A stretch of 64,000 bases of DNA from contig CM074766.1 of the NCBI GenBank assembly GCA_037355855.1, positions 2,480,001 through 2,544,000 of the forward strand, given 5' to 3'. The translations under genes and the position numbers were made by a program. The notes under the pieces were generated by a model, which made no database searches, was not told the DNA's origin, and saw only the letters and a program-made list of their open reading frames with translations. Shown here piece by piece: positions 29,042 to 41,171 of the stretch. The stretch is from Pseudo-nitzschia pungens (taxonomy: Eukaryota; Bacillariophyta; Bacillariophyceae; Bacillariales; Bacillariaceae). How positions within the stretch are numbered: the stretch's first letter is position 1; each line of letters starts with the position of its first letter.

Positions 29042-30965
29042 CTATGCTCGATTCATTTCGTTACCACTCCTCATTTTTTTCAGCAGGTCAATCTGAGGTC
29101 CTATACTGTCCCAACTAACCGAATTCGCCGCCAATATTCCGGAACCTGCGACAGCTGGCACTCCGATGCCCGGAAACGTGCTATCTCCACAAACAAGTAA
29201 TCCGTCGATAGGCGTCCCTGGAAACGGGAAGGAGGCTTCACCGGCCCGAATTGCGGGGCCATAACTTCCTTTATACCGATTGAGAAATCTCTGGTGCGTC
29301 AGAGGTGTTCTGCAAACGATGGTTGGACGAATATTGTGAGACAATATGGTAGTACGAAATCAATCGAGTTGAGAGGTACAAAATCTCCGTTGTAGAATCC
29401 ATTGCACAATTGTGATTCGAAAAACTACTTACCCGACCTGAGATATCACGACGCGCTCTTTGATGTCTGGAATGACTTTTTCCAGTACTTTCCACAAATA
29501 CTGGCTTCGTTCTTCTTTCAACGATTCGTATTCCTCGGATTTACGATCCAACCCCTCCCATCGATCGAATTCTTCAGGTGGCTGGTGTATAGATGTGCAA
29601 AACTCCGTAGCCTTCGGGGGCCAGGACTATCGTCGTGGAACACTCGGAATGCTGATCAGGGCCGCATTGTCTTCCCCCTCGATACCCTTCGACCAATCGT
29701 CAATGTACATATAGTGGGCCTGGAGAGATTCCAGCTCCGCTTTTGAAGCTCGGAATCCCATGTGCAAATGCATAAACGATTTTCCAACCGGTGTTGCCAT
29801 TCGTTCTTTGACGAGCGAATCAGGGAAATGGGCTTGGTCGATGATACCACTTCCGTACAAATCCCAGACCGATAAGTTGCTGACAACGGCCTTTTTCGCT
29901 CGAACGGTTCGGCCCTTCGATAGACGAACTCCAGTCGCTTTACCATCTTCAACAATAATTTCCTCTACAGCAGTGTTGCAAAAGACTTTTCCTCCGAGCT
30001 TTTCAGTTCCTCTCACTAAAGCATCGACAATACTCTTGCTGCCTCCGGTTGGACAATCCATGATGGCAGTCATCATCGTAAAATTCTCCCATCATCATGG
30101 CCATTTCTGCAGTAATTGTACCTTCGGCTGTGAGACCCGATAGGCAAAAGCACAACAAATCCAACCACCGCTGTGCAAAACTACTGGACGCGACACCGGA
30201 ATTGTTCAAGATATTTTGGAATGGTTTGGTAAGCTTCAAATTCTCCAACGGGTTCAGTTTGGCAAAGTTGGAGAGATAGGGGGCAGCCGTGAGTACAGTG
30301 GCGAGATCGCCACGGAGTGCAGCAGTGGGCAGCGCATCGACGGCCTTCGCCAGGGGCTCCATGTTTTTGAGCAAACGCGACCATGCCTCCGTTCCGGTCT
30401 TTCCGTCCACCTGGTCAATCACACCTCCCGCTTTTCCAAAGTCGGTTGTGTGGACGAAGTTTCCCTCGGGCAATACCAACCCAAAAGTGGTGTACGGATA
30501 GCATTCAACGGACTCGTCGATCGCATCCAAGACGGTTCGGAGTGGATTGCTGGCTTTTGCGGCAATGTTGGGGTTCAATCCAGCGAAGAACGATGGACCC
30601 GTGTCGAAAACAAACTCTCCGGAGATGTCTTTCTGACGGAGCTTGAATCCGTGGGCGGCTCCTCCCGGGCTGTAGTGTTTTTCCAAGACGGCGACCGAAT
30701 AGCCGTATTTTGCCAACATTGCGGCACACGACAAACCCCCGATACCGCTTCCTACTACAACGACGTCAAACTCTGAATTTTCCAGCTCGGATCGATCCGA
30801 AGCAGCCATCAAAAGCGAACCATTTTCGCGGTAGTTCAAGCCATCGTAATCTTGGCTAACGGTGCTTCCCCTCGATTTGGTGTTTGACACAGCCACAAAG
30901 GCGTCGGTAGCGGCAAGAAGAAATGCCAGGGTCAGGCACAAAGCGCGATCGAAAGTCTTCGTCAT
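29042..30965 (-). CDS. Carotenoid isomerase-like FAD oxidoreductase, plastid; four apparent frameshifts
   Basis: Exon 1 is 30965-29433 and exon 2 is 29309-29042; the GT-AG intron joins ..VISQVG to TPLTHQRF. An N-terminal signal peptide ends in ATDAFVAV, an ASAF-type plastid signal. The FAD site VVVGSGIGGLSCAAMLAKYG lies near residue 68. FDTGPSFFAGL, MDCPTGGSKSIVDALVRG and the C-terminal GDSTFPGIGVPAVAGSG match the CRTISO/phytoene-desaturase-like family, which isomerises or desaturates carotenoids. Homology continues across four points where one extra base breaks the frame (near 30065, 29637, 29624 and 29576). Without those bases the length is a whole number of codons (598 residues). Either the sequence has errors or the gene is a very young pseudogene. 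The exact substrate is not readable. Confidence 0.75.
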
Positions 30966-31708
30966 TTCGATCCTACGATCACAATCAGTGAACAGGGTAG
31001 TGTTTGTTGCTCGCTCTATTTGCTAATAAGGTCCCACCGAGTCGCACAGGAAGAGGAAGACCTAATACCAAACGTGTCGGATAGATGCAGGCTAATCAGC
31101 GAACGAATGAGTTCTGATTTTTTCGATCGGATAGCTTTTACGACTGACGAATGACGACAACGAATTATTTTTTTCTCATCAAAAAAAATAATGGAAGAGG
31201 ATGAGTCAGTCACGAGCAAAGGTCGGCCGTGGAACCGTTGTCACGAGTCAGTCACGACCCAACCCTACCTTCTCTTATGATTCATATTATCTTATCGTAT
31301 GACCCGCTCTCGTAGCCTACTTCGTACTTGTCATTGATTACTCCACGTAGCTACTACGAGTAATACTAACAAAAAGTATGTTAGCATGTAGCTCATCTTA
31401 GGATCCCTACGGTATTACACGTTGAACGTCCATGTCAAACATTGATGCCCCCACCTTTTTTGATGTCTGTTCCGTGTGTTGCGTGTCGATCGTTGGTCGT
31501 TGGCCATCGTCCAAGCCAAAAGAGATGCAACATTCCATGGCAGGTTGCTGCTAAGGTTTACCAGTCCAACCGTACTCGTGTTCGTATTCTTCAATAATTC
31601 TTCAAAATAATCTCAACTCAAATCATTGCAATTACAGTGCTCAGTATTCATTGCGAATAGCAACTAATGATCCCCGCACAGCCGGAAGGGTTGCGACGAA
31701 AAACGAAG
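30966..31708. other. Intergenic, divergent promoter region
   Basis: Shared upstream region of the carotenoid-isomerase-like gene (minus) and the DUF3172 gene (plus), both plastid-type. It contains a direct repeat, CGAGTCAGTCACGA-like, near 31204-31258. No gene is seen. Confidence 0.5.
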
Positions 31709-32707
31709 ATGACGAGAACGAATTGCTTTTTGGGTGTAATGGCACCTCTGCTCGGACTACTGATTTTGATAAACGTTTCTGAGAGTTTTTCGACAGAAAG
31801 AAATAAGCGACGCCTATCCCCTTTTGGACCTGGTCGGTCGAATACAGCAAAACCAATAATCACAGATCGAATGGTGAGAATAGGAACAACATCGCACTTA
31901 GCGCGACGACGACGGGATGAAGAATACTACGACGACGAAGACGACGACGACTATTTCGACGATGATTACGACGACGACATTGAAAGAAGACCGCGAAGAA
32001 GGAGACGAGACGACAGACCTCGCGATGTATATGATGAACGTGAGTTGGACGACCTTGGATACAATCGACGAAAGGAAGATGGATTTTTGAACATCCCTTC
32101 TTCGTTTGGACAACGCGAGGGGTGGCGACTTCCCGATTCGGTTTCGAAATCGCTTTTGGCCGGAATTTTCATCCTGGGCGTGGGCCTCGGAGTCACGGTG
32201 GACTCGGCGATCAACACGAACCCCAGAGATTTGGCCTCTCGTGATGCCATTGATCAGGCGGCACCCAACTCGAAACTGTGTGCGGATATGGGGGCCAGCG
32301 CGATGGCATTCGATCAACGAGTTTTCGTTTCGTTCAACCCGTTCAATGTGTATGTTGCCCAGGCGGATGTCAAGCCCGCGTGTGTTTTGAGACAAGCCAA
32401 TGTTGTTCCTGTGTTGAAAAACAAGAAACTCATCAACGACAAGGAGGTTGCGGCCTGCAAGGCTAACATGAATACATGGGCTTTCGTCGGAGACTTGGAC
32501 AACACACCGCAACTGAGTTGCGTGTACAAGAGCGAAGATGCTCAGAATGAGTTCCTGTCCAATCCAAAGTTTGGAATTGGGGAAGACTATTTGGACGATG
32601 ATCGAGCTATGATGAACAATAATATCAAGAAGGTCAAGGATAGCATGACGGACGCACAGAAGGAGGAGCTTCGGAAGCGAGCTGCTTTGGTTCCTGGGCT
32701 TGACTAA
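31709..32707 (+). CDS. Plastid-targeted DUF3172 protein
   Basis: The chosen start is ATG 31709 (332 residues), because it begins a signal peptide (GVMAPLLGLLILINVSES) with F at the cleavage point (SESFSTE). An upstream in-frame ATG at 31667 would add 14 residues. An Asp/Glu- and Arg-rich low-complexity region (EEYYDDEDDDD) covers about residues 70-110. A hydrophobic membrane-type segment, LLAGIFILGVGLGVTVDSAI, lies near 150-170. The C-terminal domain, with CADMGASAMAFDQRVFVSF, NPFNVYVAQADVKPACVLR and NMNTWAFVG, matches the cyanobacterial and algal DUF3172 family. The function is unknown. Conserved Cys residues are present in this domain. Confidence 0.8.
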   Translation: MTRTNCFLGVMAPLLGLLILINVSESFSTERNKRRLSPFGPGRSNTAKPIITDRMVRIGTTSHLARRRRDEEYYDDEDDDDYFDDDYDDDIERRPRRRRRDDRPRDVYDERELDDLGYNRRKEDGFLNIPSSFGQREGWRLPDSVSKSLLAGIFILGVGLGVTVDSAINTNPRDLASRDAIDQAAPNSKLCADMGASAMAFDQRVFVSFNPFNVYVAQADVKPACVLRQANVVPVLKNKKLINDKEVAACKANMNTWAFVGDLDNTPQLSCVYKSEDAQNEFLSNPKFGIGEDYLDDDRAMMNNNIKKVKDSMTDAQKEELRKRAALVPGLD

Positions 32708-32804
32708 AGCAAATATTCAAATTCAAGCTAAAATAAACCGCAAACCGCATTTTGAGTTGCCAATTGAGTCCTTACGTCGAATTTTCCATCAGGCTATCCT
32801 GCCC

Positions 32805-33486
32805 TTATTTTTTTGTTGCGTCTGCTCTGTTTTCAAAGGTCAGTGAAGCACCGTTCACACAAAATCTTGGGAGATAACCTCCTTCTCGTCGTCCTCTGGG
32901 GTCCGAAGGAGGAGCGGTTTCAAACAAATCCTTTGGCACCTTATCGGGCAGCGGGACCGTCCAGGAAAACATGCCCCAGGTGTGAATTGCATCGCCCACA
33001 AGTACACTCGAGCCGACCATCCCATTCCATCTTGTAAGCGACGTGACCGTCCTTGATGGATCGCCAAAACGAGGGCCAACCGGAACCAGAATCGTACTTT
33101 CCACTCGAGTCGAATAGTTCTAATCCACAATAAGCACAGCTGAAGACACCATCTTTCTTTCCGTAATTTAGTGGGCTGCTGAATCTTGGTTCCGTGAAAC
33201 CCAGTTTCAACACCATCAATCGCAGGGGATTCCACGTCACCCGTTCGAAATCCGCTTGCTGGAGTTTTGTTTGGACATTGTCTTTGGTTTGCTCCTTTCG
33301 GTCGCCATCTTTTTCTTTCGTCGAAAATCGCATTGTGTTTCTATATTGCTGACTTGTCGAGCCGAACCGACCACCTGTTGTAGCGAAGGCTGTGCTTGCT
33401 GGTGCGTTGAGAATAATTGCGATGGATACAGTACAGAGTACTGCCGCGACCATCGAGAGGTTTCTGCCAAGGAAGGAAATTTTCAT
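32805..33486 (-). CDS. msrB: Methionine-R-sulfoxide reductase B, plastid; one apparent frameshift
   Basis: Starts at ATG 33486-33484. A signal peptide is followed by ASTAFAT, a near-canonical plastid signal. The MsrB domain shows the zinc cysteines CAYCG and CTCGRCNSHLGH, the motif SGSGWPSFW, and the catalytic-cysteine region RFCVNGASLTF. It reduces methionine-R-sulfoxide in proteins and is probably part of oxidative defence in the plastid. After GHVFLDGP the frame breaks because of one extra base near 32952. The remaining domain, including the catalytic Cys, continues in the next frame to TAA at 32805. Without that base the protein is 226 residues. A sequencing error is the likeliest cause. 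Confidence 0.88.
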
Positions 33487-34228
33487 CGTCTGGTTGTACC
33501 ACTGCTCAAGTCTGATATTGTACTTGTCACGAGAGTAGTTCGTTGACCAACGGAACAGCAATGGTGATCGTAAGTGGTATGCGGATTAGAATTATGTACT
33601 TCTCAGAGAGCTCTGATGAGGATTTTGGCTATGTATCACGTAGTGGTAGGAGTTTCGTACGGTACACCAAGCGTAAACGAATTGCAAAGTAGCGACGGAG
33701 GTTTTCGTTGGTAATTACGGGTTACAACAACGAAGATTCTACTGTATCCAAAATTCAGAGCGTTCACTACTATGGTAAGTTACGTAAGTTACGTACCATA
33801 CTCGTTCGTTGTTTTAGATTGGAATGATGCGAACCCTTTCCTCATCTAACGCAGAAAGGATGTGATGATTGATGTTTGTTGTTTGTTCACGCTGTCATTT
33901 CATGCGTGGCACAAAATAATTAGAGACTACATAATACCCTATCCTTCATCCTATCCTTGATGATTGATTCTTCCCATCATTTTTGTTCTCGCCCTACGGT
34001 ATTGCTAGTAAGCCTTAACCTTGCAAGCATTACACACCGGTAATTTCCTTGTCGTGTCGACAACCACTTGGCGTTTGGTGTATCATTGCATCCAAGAACA
34101 ATTCGATAATTCAATTGACCATCACTACTCATTCTTTCCGATCATCCAGTGAATTGATAGTTGAATATAGAACTTATTTTTTTTTGTTCCCGGAAATTCT
34201 ATGTCTTTATTTTACAGTTAAAAATTGT
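33487..34228. other. Intergenic, no gene seen
   Basis: Upstream region of the msrB gene and 3' flank of the SAHH gene (both minus). AT-rich, with direct TAAGTTACG repeats near 33776-33793. Nothing coding. Confidence 0.5.
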
Positions 34229-35833
34229 CTAATAACGGTAAGTGTCAGGCTTGAAAGGACCTTCGATAGGGAATTCCAACGTAGTCGGATTGTTCCTTGG
34301 AAAGGATGGTGAGCTTGGCACCGAGGGAAGGAAGGTGGAGCTTGGCGACCTTCTCGTCGAGGTTCTTAGGAAGAACGTAGACCTTTCCGCGTTGGTACTT
34401 GCCAGAGTCCTTTTCCTTGTACAATTCGAGTTGAGCCAAGACCTGGTTGGTGAAAGAGCAAGACATAACGAAAGAAGGGTGTCCAGTGGCACATCCCAAG
34501 TTGAGAAGACGTCCCTCGGCAAGAACAATAACTCCGTGGTTGTCTTCGAAGACGAACTTGTCGACTTGGGGCTTGATGTTGATGCGCTTGGTGGCCTTCA
34601 TGAGTCCTTCCATGTCGATTTCGTTATCGAAGTGACCAATGTTTCCAACAATAGCATTGTTCTTCATCTTGGCCATGTGGTCCTTCATGAGGATACCCTT
34701 GTTTCCAGTGGTGGTGATGAAGATATCTCCAGTCTCGAGAACATCCTCGAGGGTGGTGACGGTGTAACCTTCCATGCATGCCTGAAGGGCGCAGATGGGG
34801 TCAATTTCCGTAACGTAAACGACGCAGCCGTTAGCACGCATGGCGTGGGCGCATCCCTTACCGACATCTCCGTATCCGCAGATGACAGCCTTTTTTCCGG
34901 CAAGCATGACATCGGTGGCACGCATGATACCATCGGGAAGGGAATGCTTGCATCCGTACAAGTTGTCGAACTTGGACTTGGTCACGGAGTCGTTGACGTT
35001 GATGGCGGGGAACAAGAGGGCCCCGTTCTTTTCCATGGTGTACAATCTGTGGACACCGGTGGTGGTCTCCTCGGAAACTCCGTGGCATCGAGTGGCGATC
35101 TTGTTCCACTTGTCGGTCTCGCCGGATTCGAGGAGACGCTTGATGATGGTGAGGACAATCTTGAACTCAGCGTTGTCGGTACTGGAAGGATCAGGGAGGG
35201 TTCCGTCCTTGAGGAAGAGGTCTTCGGCCTTCTTTCCTTCGTGGATGAGAAGGGTCATGTCACCACCATCATCAATGATGATGTCGGGTCCGTGTCCCTT
35301 GCCATCGTCATCGGGCCAGGTGAGGGCGTTCAAGGTGCACTCCCAGTACTCCTCAAGAGTCTCTCCCTTCCAGGCAAAGACGGCGGCGGATTCGTCGCGA
35401 GCGATAGCAGCGGCGGCGTGATCCTGGGTGGAGAAGATGTTGCACGAGCACCATCGGACATCAGCTCCGAGTTGGTTGACAGTTTCGATAAGGACAGCGG
35501 TCTGGATGGTCATGTGAAGAGATCCAGAGACACGAGCTCCGTCGAAAGGCTTGGATGGCCCGTACTCGGTACGGCAGGCCATAAGTCCAGGCATCTCGAC
35601 CTCAGCGAGCTCGATGTCCTTGCGACCGTAGTCGGCAAGGGAAATATCAGCAACTGGATCGCAAATAAAAAATTTCGACAAAAGATACCATCATTGTCAA
35701 TCGGAAAAAATTCGAAGCTGTGAGATGCGATCGCGATAGTTTGGTTGGCCAGAAACAATTGTAGCCAGGCACTGACTGATCAAGGATCTTAAACGAGTTC
35801 AAGTTACACACCTTTGTAATCTCCGGTGGACAT
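34229..35833 (-). CDS. SAHH: S-adenosylhomocysteinase; one apparent frameshift near the end
   Basis: Exon 1 is 35833-35812 (MSTGDYK) and exon 2 is 35653-34229, with a 158-base GT-AG intron. The join gives [19 protein letters not shown], standard for the family. The NAD-binding motif [12 protein letters not shown], the active-site [13 protein letters not shown] and the substrate region GCKHSLPDG are present. The enzyme hydrolyses S-adenosylhomocysteine to adenosine and homocysteine, relieving inhibition of methyltransferases in the cytosol and nucleus. The insert typical of plant and protist forms is present. At 34268 one extra base would end the protein after DYVGIPY. Without it the normal tail [10 protein letters not shown] follows, giving 481 residues. 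The gene is essential, so a sequence error is likely. Confidence 0.95.
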
Positions 35834-37847
35834 GATTAAATTTTATTTCGTGTTGATTATTTCTCTTGCTTTTCGAAATTATGACCGATACGCTAGTGTC
35901 GAAACCGTTCGCGAGAATCGATCCAAAACTGCAGATCGCGAGAAACGATCCAAAAACCAGGGGTGAACCCTGCCAAAACCCTGCAGAGCATTGGACGGTT
36001 CCTACCGGTCATGTAGTTTCATTGAAAAACTTTAAAAAACACCGGTGGCAAATAATTGATGGACAAATACGTTACAGTTTTGATGGGTGTGTGATGATAA
36101 ACCTTACCGTACGTGACGAAATCGAGGCGCGCAATACCGGTAACAATGACGTCGTGCGTGGAACGTGCACAGCCATTGCTGTACAGAAGCTACAGAACGT
36201 TCTACAACAAAGAGGTCTCGGATTGAGATGATTCTCGAGCACGTTCGTGTCTGAAACTTTTGCAGTCGTGCAATGACCCAAAAATTACCTTCGAAAGTGC
36301 CCAATATCAGAGACGCAGCAGTTCGGGTTCATATGCAAAAGAACTTCGAACGTGTTCATTGCTGGTGGATCCACAGCCGTAAAAGTAAAAATATCGTACT
36401 GATGTACGAGTAAGATCTAACGTTACAGAGTACTACGTACAAGTAACCTTACCGTAGGAACATTAGCACGATACTCGCCCTCTAGTTCCCAAGTGTACGG
36501 TATTCAAAAACATGCTCGCGCGAGTGCGCCAACTCCTTGAGTGAGAGACTTTATCATCAATATTTTAAAAAATAATGTGACATGAAACAAAAAATAAATA
36601 ATAATGCGGCGTGAAAATACTTCACATTTTAATAATGAGACACAACGAAAGAGGCAAGTCCAAGAAGCTTCTTCTTTCAACTACATACACATGATGCAAG
36701 CAAAGACTACACCATGTGTATCATACTCACCATTCTCTATCCATAGTAGTACGGCATTCATTTATGACATAGTGATGAGTACCGTATGATTACCGCGGAT
36801 TCTCTTTTTGGCAAAGACGTGTATGTGGTGTCTTCTCGACTCCCAATTTTCCTTTCATCAGCCAAAACTATTTTTAATTCAACAAAGAAACGCACTTCTT
36901 AAAAAATATGTATATATCTCCTCCGTGTGCACTAGTAGTAGCTCACTGTTAATGAGCTGTGGAGACATATGAAAAGTGACCTGAAAATTGATAATTTATA
37001 CTACAGTACTGTAGTTAAGACTTCCGTTGTTTGAAAGGATTTACGATATAGTCACTGTACTGTGTGATTCTATTGGGTCGTTGTTCTTGCTTGGCTTGTG
37101 CTTCACTTCATTGGTAAATTGTTTTCACAACATTTCAAACAAGAGCTCCAAACAAATGTCTGAAATCGTGGTTCTTTGTAGGGTTTGTTGATTAGTCTGC
37201 AGGAGCCTTTGGCACACAGTTTGCATCCTGTGACGTTTGAGAGTACTCTGCAAGGAAAAAGATCATTGCAACTGATGCATCCATAGTCTTGTTTTCGCGA
37301 AAACTTTGATTTTGCTACTACCAATGGTGTCTATTGCAACGACATCATGATATTTACTCTCATGTTCCTAAGCTAGTATATTTGGGATCGCGCTCGAACA
37401 CATGATTGAACTGATTCAACGATTCAATCATCCGTAATCAAATTGATAAGTTGAAAAAGTTGATTTATACTTTCGATATGTTGTTTTCTCCAATACAGTA
37501 TTACTAAGTTAATCATGTGTTCCAAATCTTTTTCTACCACAAGAACATTAATTATGAAAAGTTGGATATGTACCATCTACATCACCTGCGAATTCTTCCT
37601 CTCAATCACAGATCGGTCCGTCATTCCGTACAGTACGTAGCACTCGAGCAGTATTCGCCAGTCGCAACTCTGGTATTGTTTCGATGGAGTCAGACAAAGC
37701 TATTCTTCCAAAGAATCGCTTCCATCAGCAAGAACGAAAAGTTTTTCATCAAAGGTTCCTTTTCTCGTCACATTCTCTGCCCGTTTGAAGGAGTTACACA
37801 AAGAGTGTCGCAGCACCACTTGTGTTGGTCGCAGTCTATAATCTCCT
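35834..37847. other. Intergenic 2 kb, no gene seen
   Basis: Upstream of SAHH and downstream of the SMSM gene. Short open frames occur but have no protein-like motifs. Contains scattered TACGGTA/GTACCG words and AT-rich tracts. No tRNA-like or repeat structure was recognised. Confidence 0.45.
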
Positions 37848-38207
37848 TTACACTGACATGCTCATAGAAACGGTTGTTTCCAACTCTCTGATCATTGCAT
37901 CGATAGCATCTTCCTCCAAAGAGAGTTGCCTTTTGCGCAGGTCCATGCTCATGCTCATGGAAAGTTCCTCCAAAAGTCTTTTGTCGATTCCATCCATTTC
38001 TGATTCCAATTCCACCGACTTGTGTTGAGATGAAAAGTCAGAATCCTTTGCCAGAAATTCGCTTTCGGAAACTGCTTCTCTGCTCGTGTCCTGACTCGGC
38101 ACTCTCAGCAATCGTTGCCGTCGCCGCCGCTTTCGAGTCGATTCTGACGCTACGAGCGAAGAGGACAGAAAACAAACACAAACTGCGACAATAGTTTGGG
38201 TTTTCAT
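37848..38207 (-). CDS. Small secreted protein with an SMSMSM motif
   Basis: I choose ATG at 38207-38205 (119 residues), since it begins a signal peptide, MKTQTIVAVCVCFLSSSLVAS. The open frame continues upstream, but those residues precede the signal peptide. Directly after the signal come a basic block (RKRRRRQRLLR) and an acidic helical region. Two Ser-Met runs follow (ELSMSMSMDL near residue 80 and SMSMSV at the end). Repeated Ser-Met runs in short secreted proteins are common in diatoms. The function is unknown. The basic block could be a processing site, which is inference. Confidence 0.65.
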   Translation of the reverse strand: MKTQTIVAVCVCFLSSSLVASESTRKRRRRQRLLRVPSQDTSREAVSESEFLAKDSDFSSQHKSVELESEMDGIDKRLLEELSMSMSMDLRKRQLSLEEDAIDAMIRELETTVSMSMSV

Positions 38208-39547
38208 GTTTGGGGCTTCGGTCAGGCAGTTGTGTTTTTGTGGAAGGAAGAGATTTATTGGGTAGATTAGAGGTGCAGGAACAGGATGTGATCGTTGTTC
38301 GTGCAGCGTGTCAAACAATACCGTAGGGTAGATGAGGCTTCAATGTTCAAGAGAAAGGATGCGGGTACTTGTACGAGTACTTATAAGGCGGAGCTCTTGC
38401 TATTTTTCACTGATGATGCGAATTATTTATTGTTCTGTCTTCTCGAAAATGATCCAAAAAATATTTGTTAATATCGGTTGATGCTGCTGAGAGGAGGGAA
38501 ATGAGGTTCGAACACGAACAGATTCCCCATCGTCTAGGCGGGAGATCTTTGAAATATATCCGTTCGCATGGTTACTACCAGGAAGGGATGGTATGCTGAG
38601 ACCGCCCTGCGACAGCCTGTTTGGTGGCGCCAGAAATAGAAAAAAGAAAATAAATAATACTGAGTCCCACTGGTACCCGTAGAATACCGTATAGTACGTA
38701 AAAATTCAAATGTATCACATTTTGAGTGATTGCCTACGAAATCAACCAAGGCTTACGGTGTCGTGGTATTCGGAGTGTACGTGGAATTTCGATTTTGAAT
38801 GCAGTAGGTCCTGTACGCGGGTCTCTTTGATAATTGATTTCAGATTTCGAATTATTTCACCACAGCTTAAGTTACCGTGGAGTTTGAACGAGAGAATTTA
38901 CTTTTGAAGGTAACGGTAAACTAGGCATTCGAAGTGAATATTTTTCATGTAAGAAGATCGTTGTTTTGCTAGTACAAAGGCATACTTGAACTCATCTTCA
39001 TCTTGATCGTATTAGCATAAACATACAACATCATCTATGATTTTCTTTATGGAAGTAGCAGTCCATACCGGTACTCGTACGAATCTTTAGGTACTTACTC
39101 GGAGTTTTGAGATTATTTTTGTCTCGTTGAGACGGAGTTCGTTCTCGGTGGGTATTGCTGTTTAGTAGCTCAACTAAGATTTACTGTAGTACGAAGTGCA
39201 TATAGATTGGTTTCTACTACAAGGTTTTTGCTGTACTGTATTGAATACAGTATGACCTTTGAAAAGAAGGAAGTAACTTGACGATTGCTACACTTTCCCA
39301 CAGAATGGAGAGGGAAAGGTACAAAATTCCCCCTAACCTTTTCAGCGATCGTCAGTCAGGCCGCGTCGTCGAACCTACGGTATATCGTAAGGTACTTCGT
39401 TTTCATTGCAAGGCTCCTACTGATAATTGATACGATATTCATACATAGAGAGATAATCTAAACAGAATCAAAGCATGTTATTAATATACCACGGAAGAAA
39501 CACATCCCAACTTCCTTCGTGAAATACTTATACGTTGCAATGAGTTC
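38208..39547. other. Intergenic 1.3 kb, no gene seen
   Basis: AT-rich, with many TACGGTA, GTACTCGTAC and ACCGT words (for example 38367-38379, 38683-38699 and 39376-39399). No supported frame or RNA gene. Confidence 0.45.
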
Positions 39548-41171
39548 TCATGAAACCTTTTGCTTCTTGTTGCTTTCGTCCGGCTTGTACCACTCCAAGG
39601 GAGGGAGTTCTTCTTCCTCTTCTGGCTTTTTGCTCTTCGTGCCATCGGTGACGATTTCGCTCGTATCAAGTCCCTCCAGCTCGAGTGCATCACTGAGCAG
39701 TTCCTTTCGCTTTTTCAGCTTTTGAGCGAGGTCGTCGACCTCGTGAAATTCACGAGCGGCTTCCATAGATCCAAAGTCGCACCTGGATTTGAGCAACAAA
39801 TAGATAAGTTTTTCCCTGGCTTTCTGTTGTCGCCGCACGATATCTAGGAACGTGCTCAGACTGGATATTTCCTCGCTAATGTCCAGATCGATGAGACTCG
39901 ACTGAATGCGTACGGAGTATTCGTTGGTGGTGGCGGTGTCGAGTTCTTGCAGTTTTCCACTGCTCAGATCTTGGCATGCTTCTAGGATGTCGGCGGGGAG
40001 GTTGGCCAGCGCCGTGCTGATTTCGACGGCCGTGTTGGTTCGAACATCCCGTGCAATCTGGAGGGTAGTGATGGCCTTGCAGGGATCCAAAAACTCTCGG
40101 GACTCGACAGGGCCGGGTGGAACACCCTAGTGAGGAAGAAACAACAATAATAGCGGAACAACGAAAGTGGCGATACGATATAAGATGTGTCAGGTGGCGA
40201 ACAAAGCGAGTAAGGGAGGGTCCATCATCGAAATTATCGCTAACGTAATTGCCAACGATTTTCTCAGTGAATTTTATCAGTGGATTCTCTGTGGGAGGGA
40301 AAGAACTAGAACAGTAGAAGAGTTCCATGGTGAGGGCTTACCTTGCTTTCGAAATCGTACTCCACCTGTTGGTTGAGGGCAGCACTTCGCTTTTGTGCCG
40401 AGGATGACTTCGTAGAACCATCTCCGGATAGACTAGCCTCAGCTTTATTTTGGGATTGTTCGACATTCGCTCCCTCCCGGGTCATGTCCACGTCGTCGTT
40501 GTCGGGAGCGGGGTAAACCGCGTCGTTCTCATCAGTTTGGATTTCAGAGGACAATTCTACAGCGACTCCATTAGATGATGAAAATATTTTCTCTGTCTCG
40601 TTCTTTTCTATTGTTGGTTGTCCAGGAGCACCGGAAGGGTTCCGAAGATGATGCTTCCGCTTTCGCCGCACTAGTTACAATATTCGCTGCATCCGCATCT
40701 ACCGTTGTTTTTGCTGTGGATGATGTATTTATTGGTGTCGATGCAGCATTGTTCCTATTGGCGTAAAGCCTTCGAATTTGCGCGTTCGTGGAGGGTCCTC
40801 CAAACACATTTTTGTCCTCCCATTCCTCGAGGTAGGCTCCCAGTTCGTCCGGCATGGCACTCCCCAGCAATTTCATTTCTGGCTTGCAGTGCCTCCCCCA
40901 GTGCCACGCGCAACTCGGCGAGTTTCTCCCACTTCCTCGAATTCTCGCTCTCGTTCACCAGGACGAGATGAATGAGTCGCCAGTGCATCCACTGGCGCTT
41001 GGCATTGTTCTTGGAGTCTCGCAGATTGTTTGTCAGGACCGTCGCTAGGATCGGAGCGTGTTTGCGGTTGAAACCAATCCAGTTCGACAGCGTTTGCACC
41101 GAATCCTTGCTGGCGGTATCGGCCAACCCATTCAATTTCTTTTCTAGTTTTTTCCCCCAAGACGACGACAT
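39548..41171 (-). CDS. CID-domain protein (RPRD/Rtt103-like); two apparent frameshifts
   Basis: Exon 1 is 41171-40342 and exon 2 is 40126-39548, with a 215-base GT-AG intron. The N-terminal ~140 residues form a CTD-interacting domain (VQTLSNWIGFNRKHAP, WMHWRLIHLVLVNE, AYLEEWEDKNVFG), which binds the phosphorylated C-terminal domain of RNA polymerase II and links to 3'-end processing and termination. A Ser/Ala/Glu-rich linker follows, then a coiled-coil region (EEISSLSTFLDIVRRQQKAR) as in RPRD proteins, and a C-terminal Lys/Glu tail with LEWYKPDES. One extra A near 40878 and one extra C near 40638 break the frame. Removing both gives 468 residues in whole codons. Confidence 0.78.

Noticed and set aside
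29042..30965. Programmed +1 frameshifting as the cause of the breaks in minus-strand genes
   Set aside because: The sites share no slippery codon, stop or context, and up to four would be needed in one gene. Sequence error or decay is simpler.
34242..35723. 493-codon open frame on the plus strand opposite SAHH
   Set aside because: It is the antisense shadow of the strongly biased SAHH exon. It has no domain-like motifs, while the minus strand is an unmistakable enzyme.
37517..37867. 116-codon plus-strand frame upstream of the SMSM gene end
   Set aside because: His/Phe/Ser-rich with no domain. It overlaps the 3' end of a better-supported gene on the other strand.
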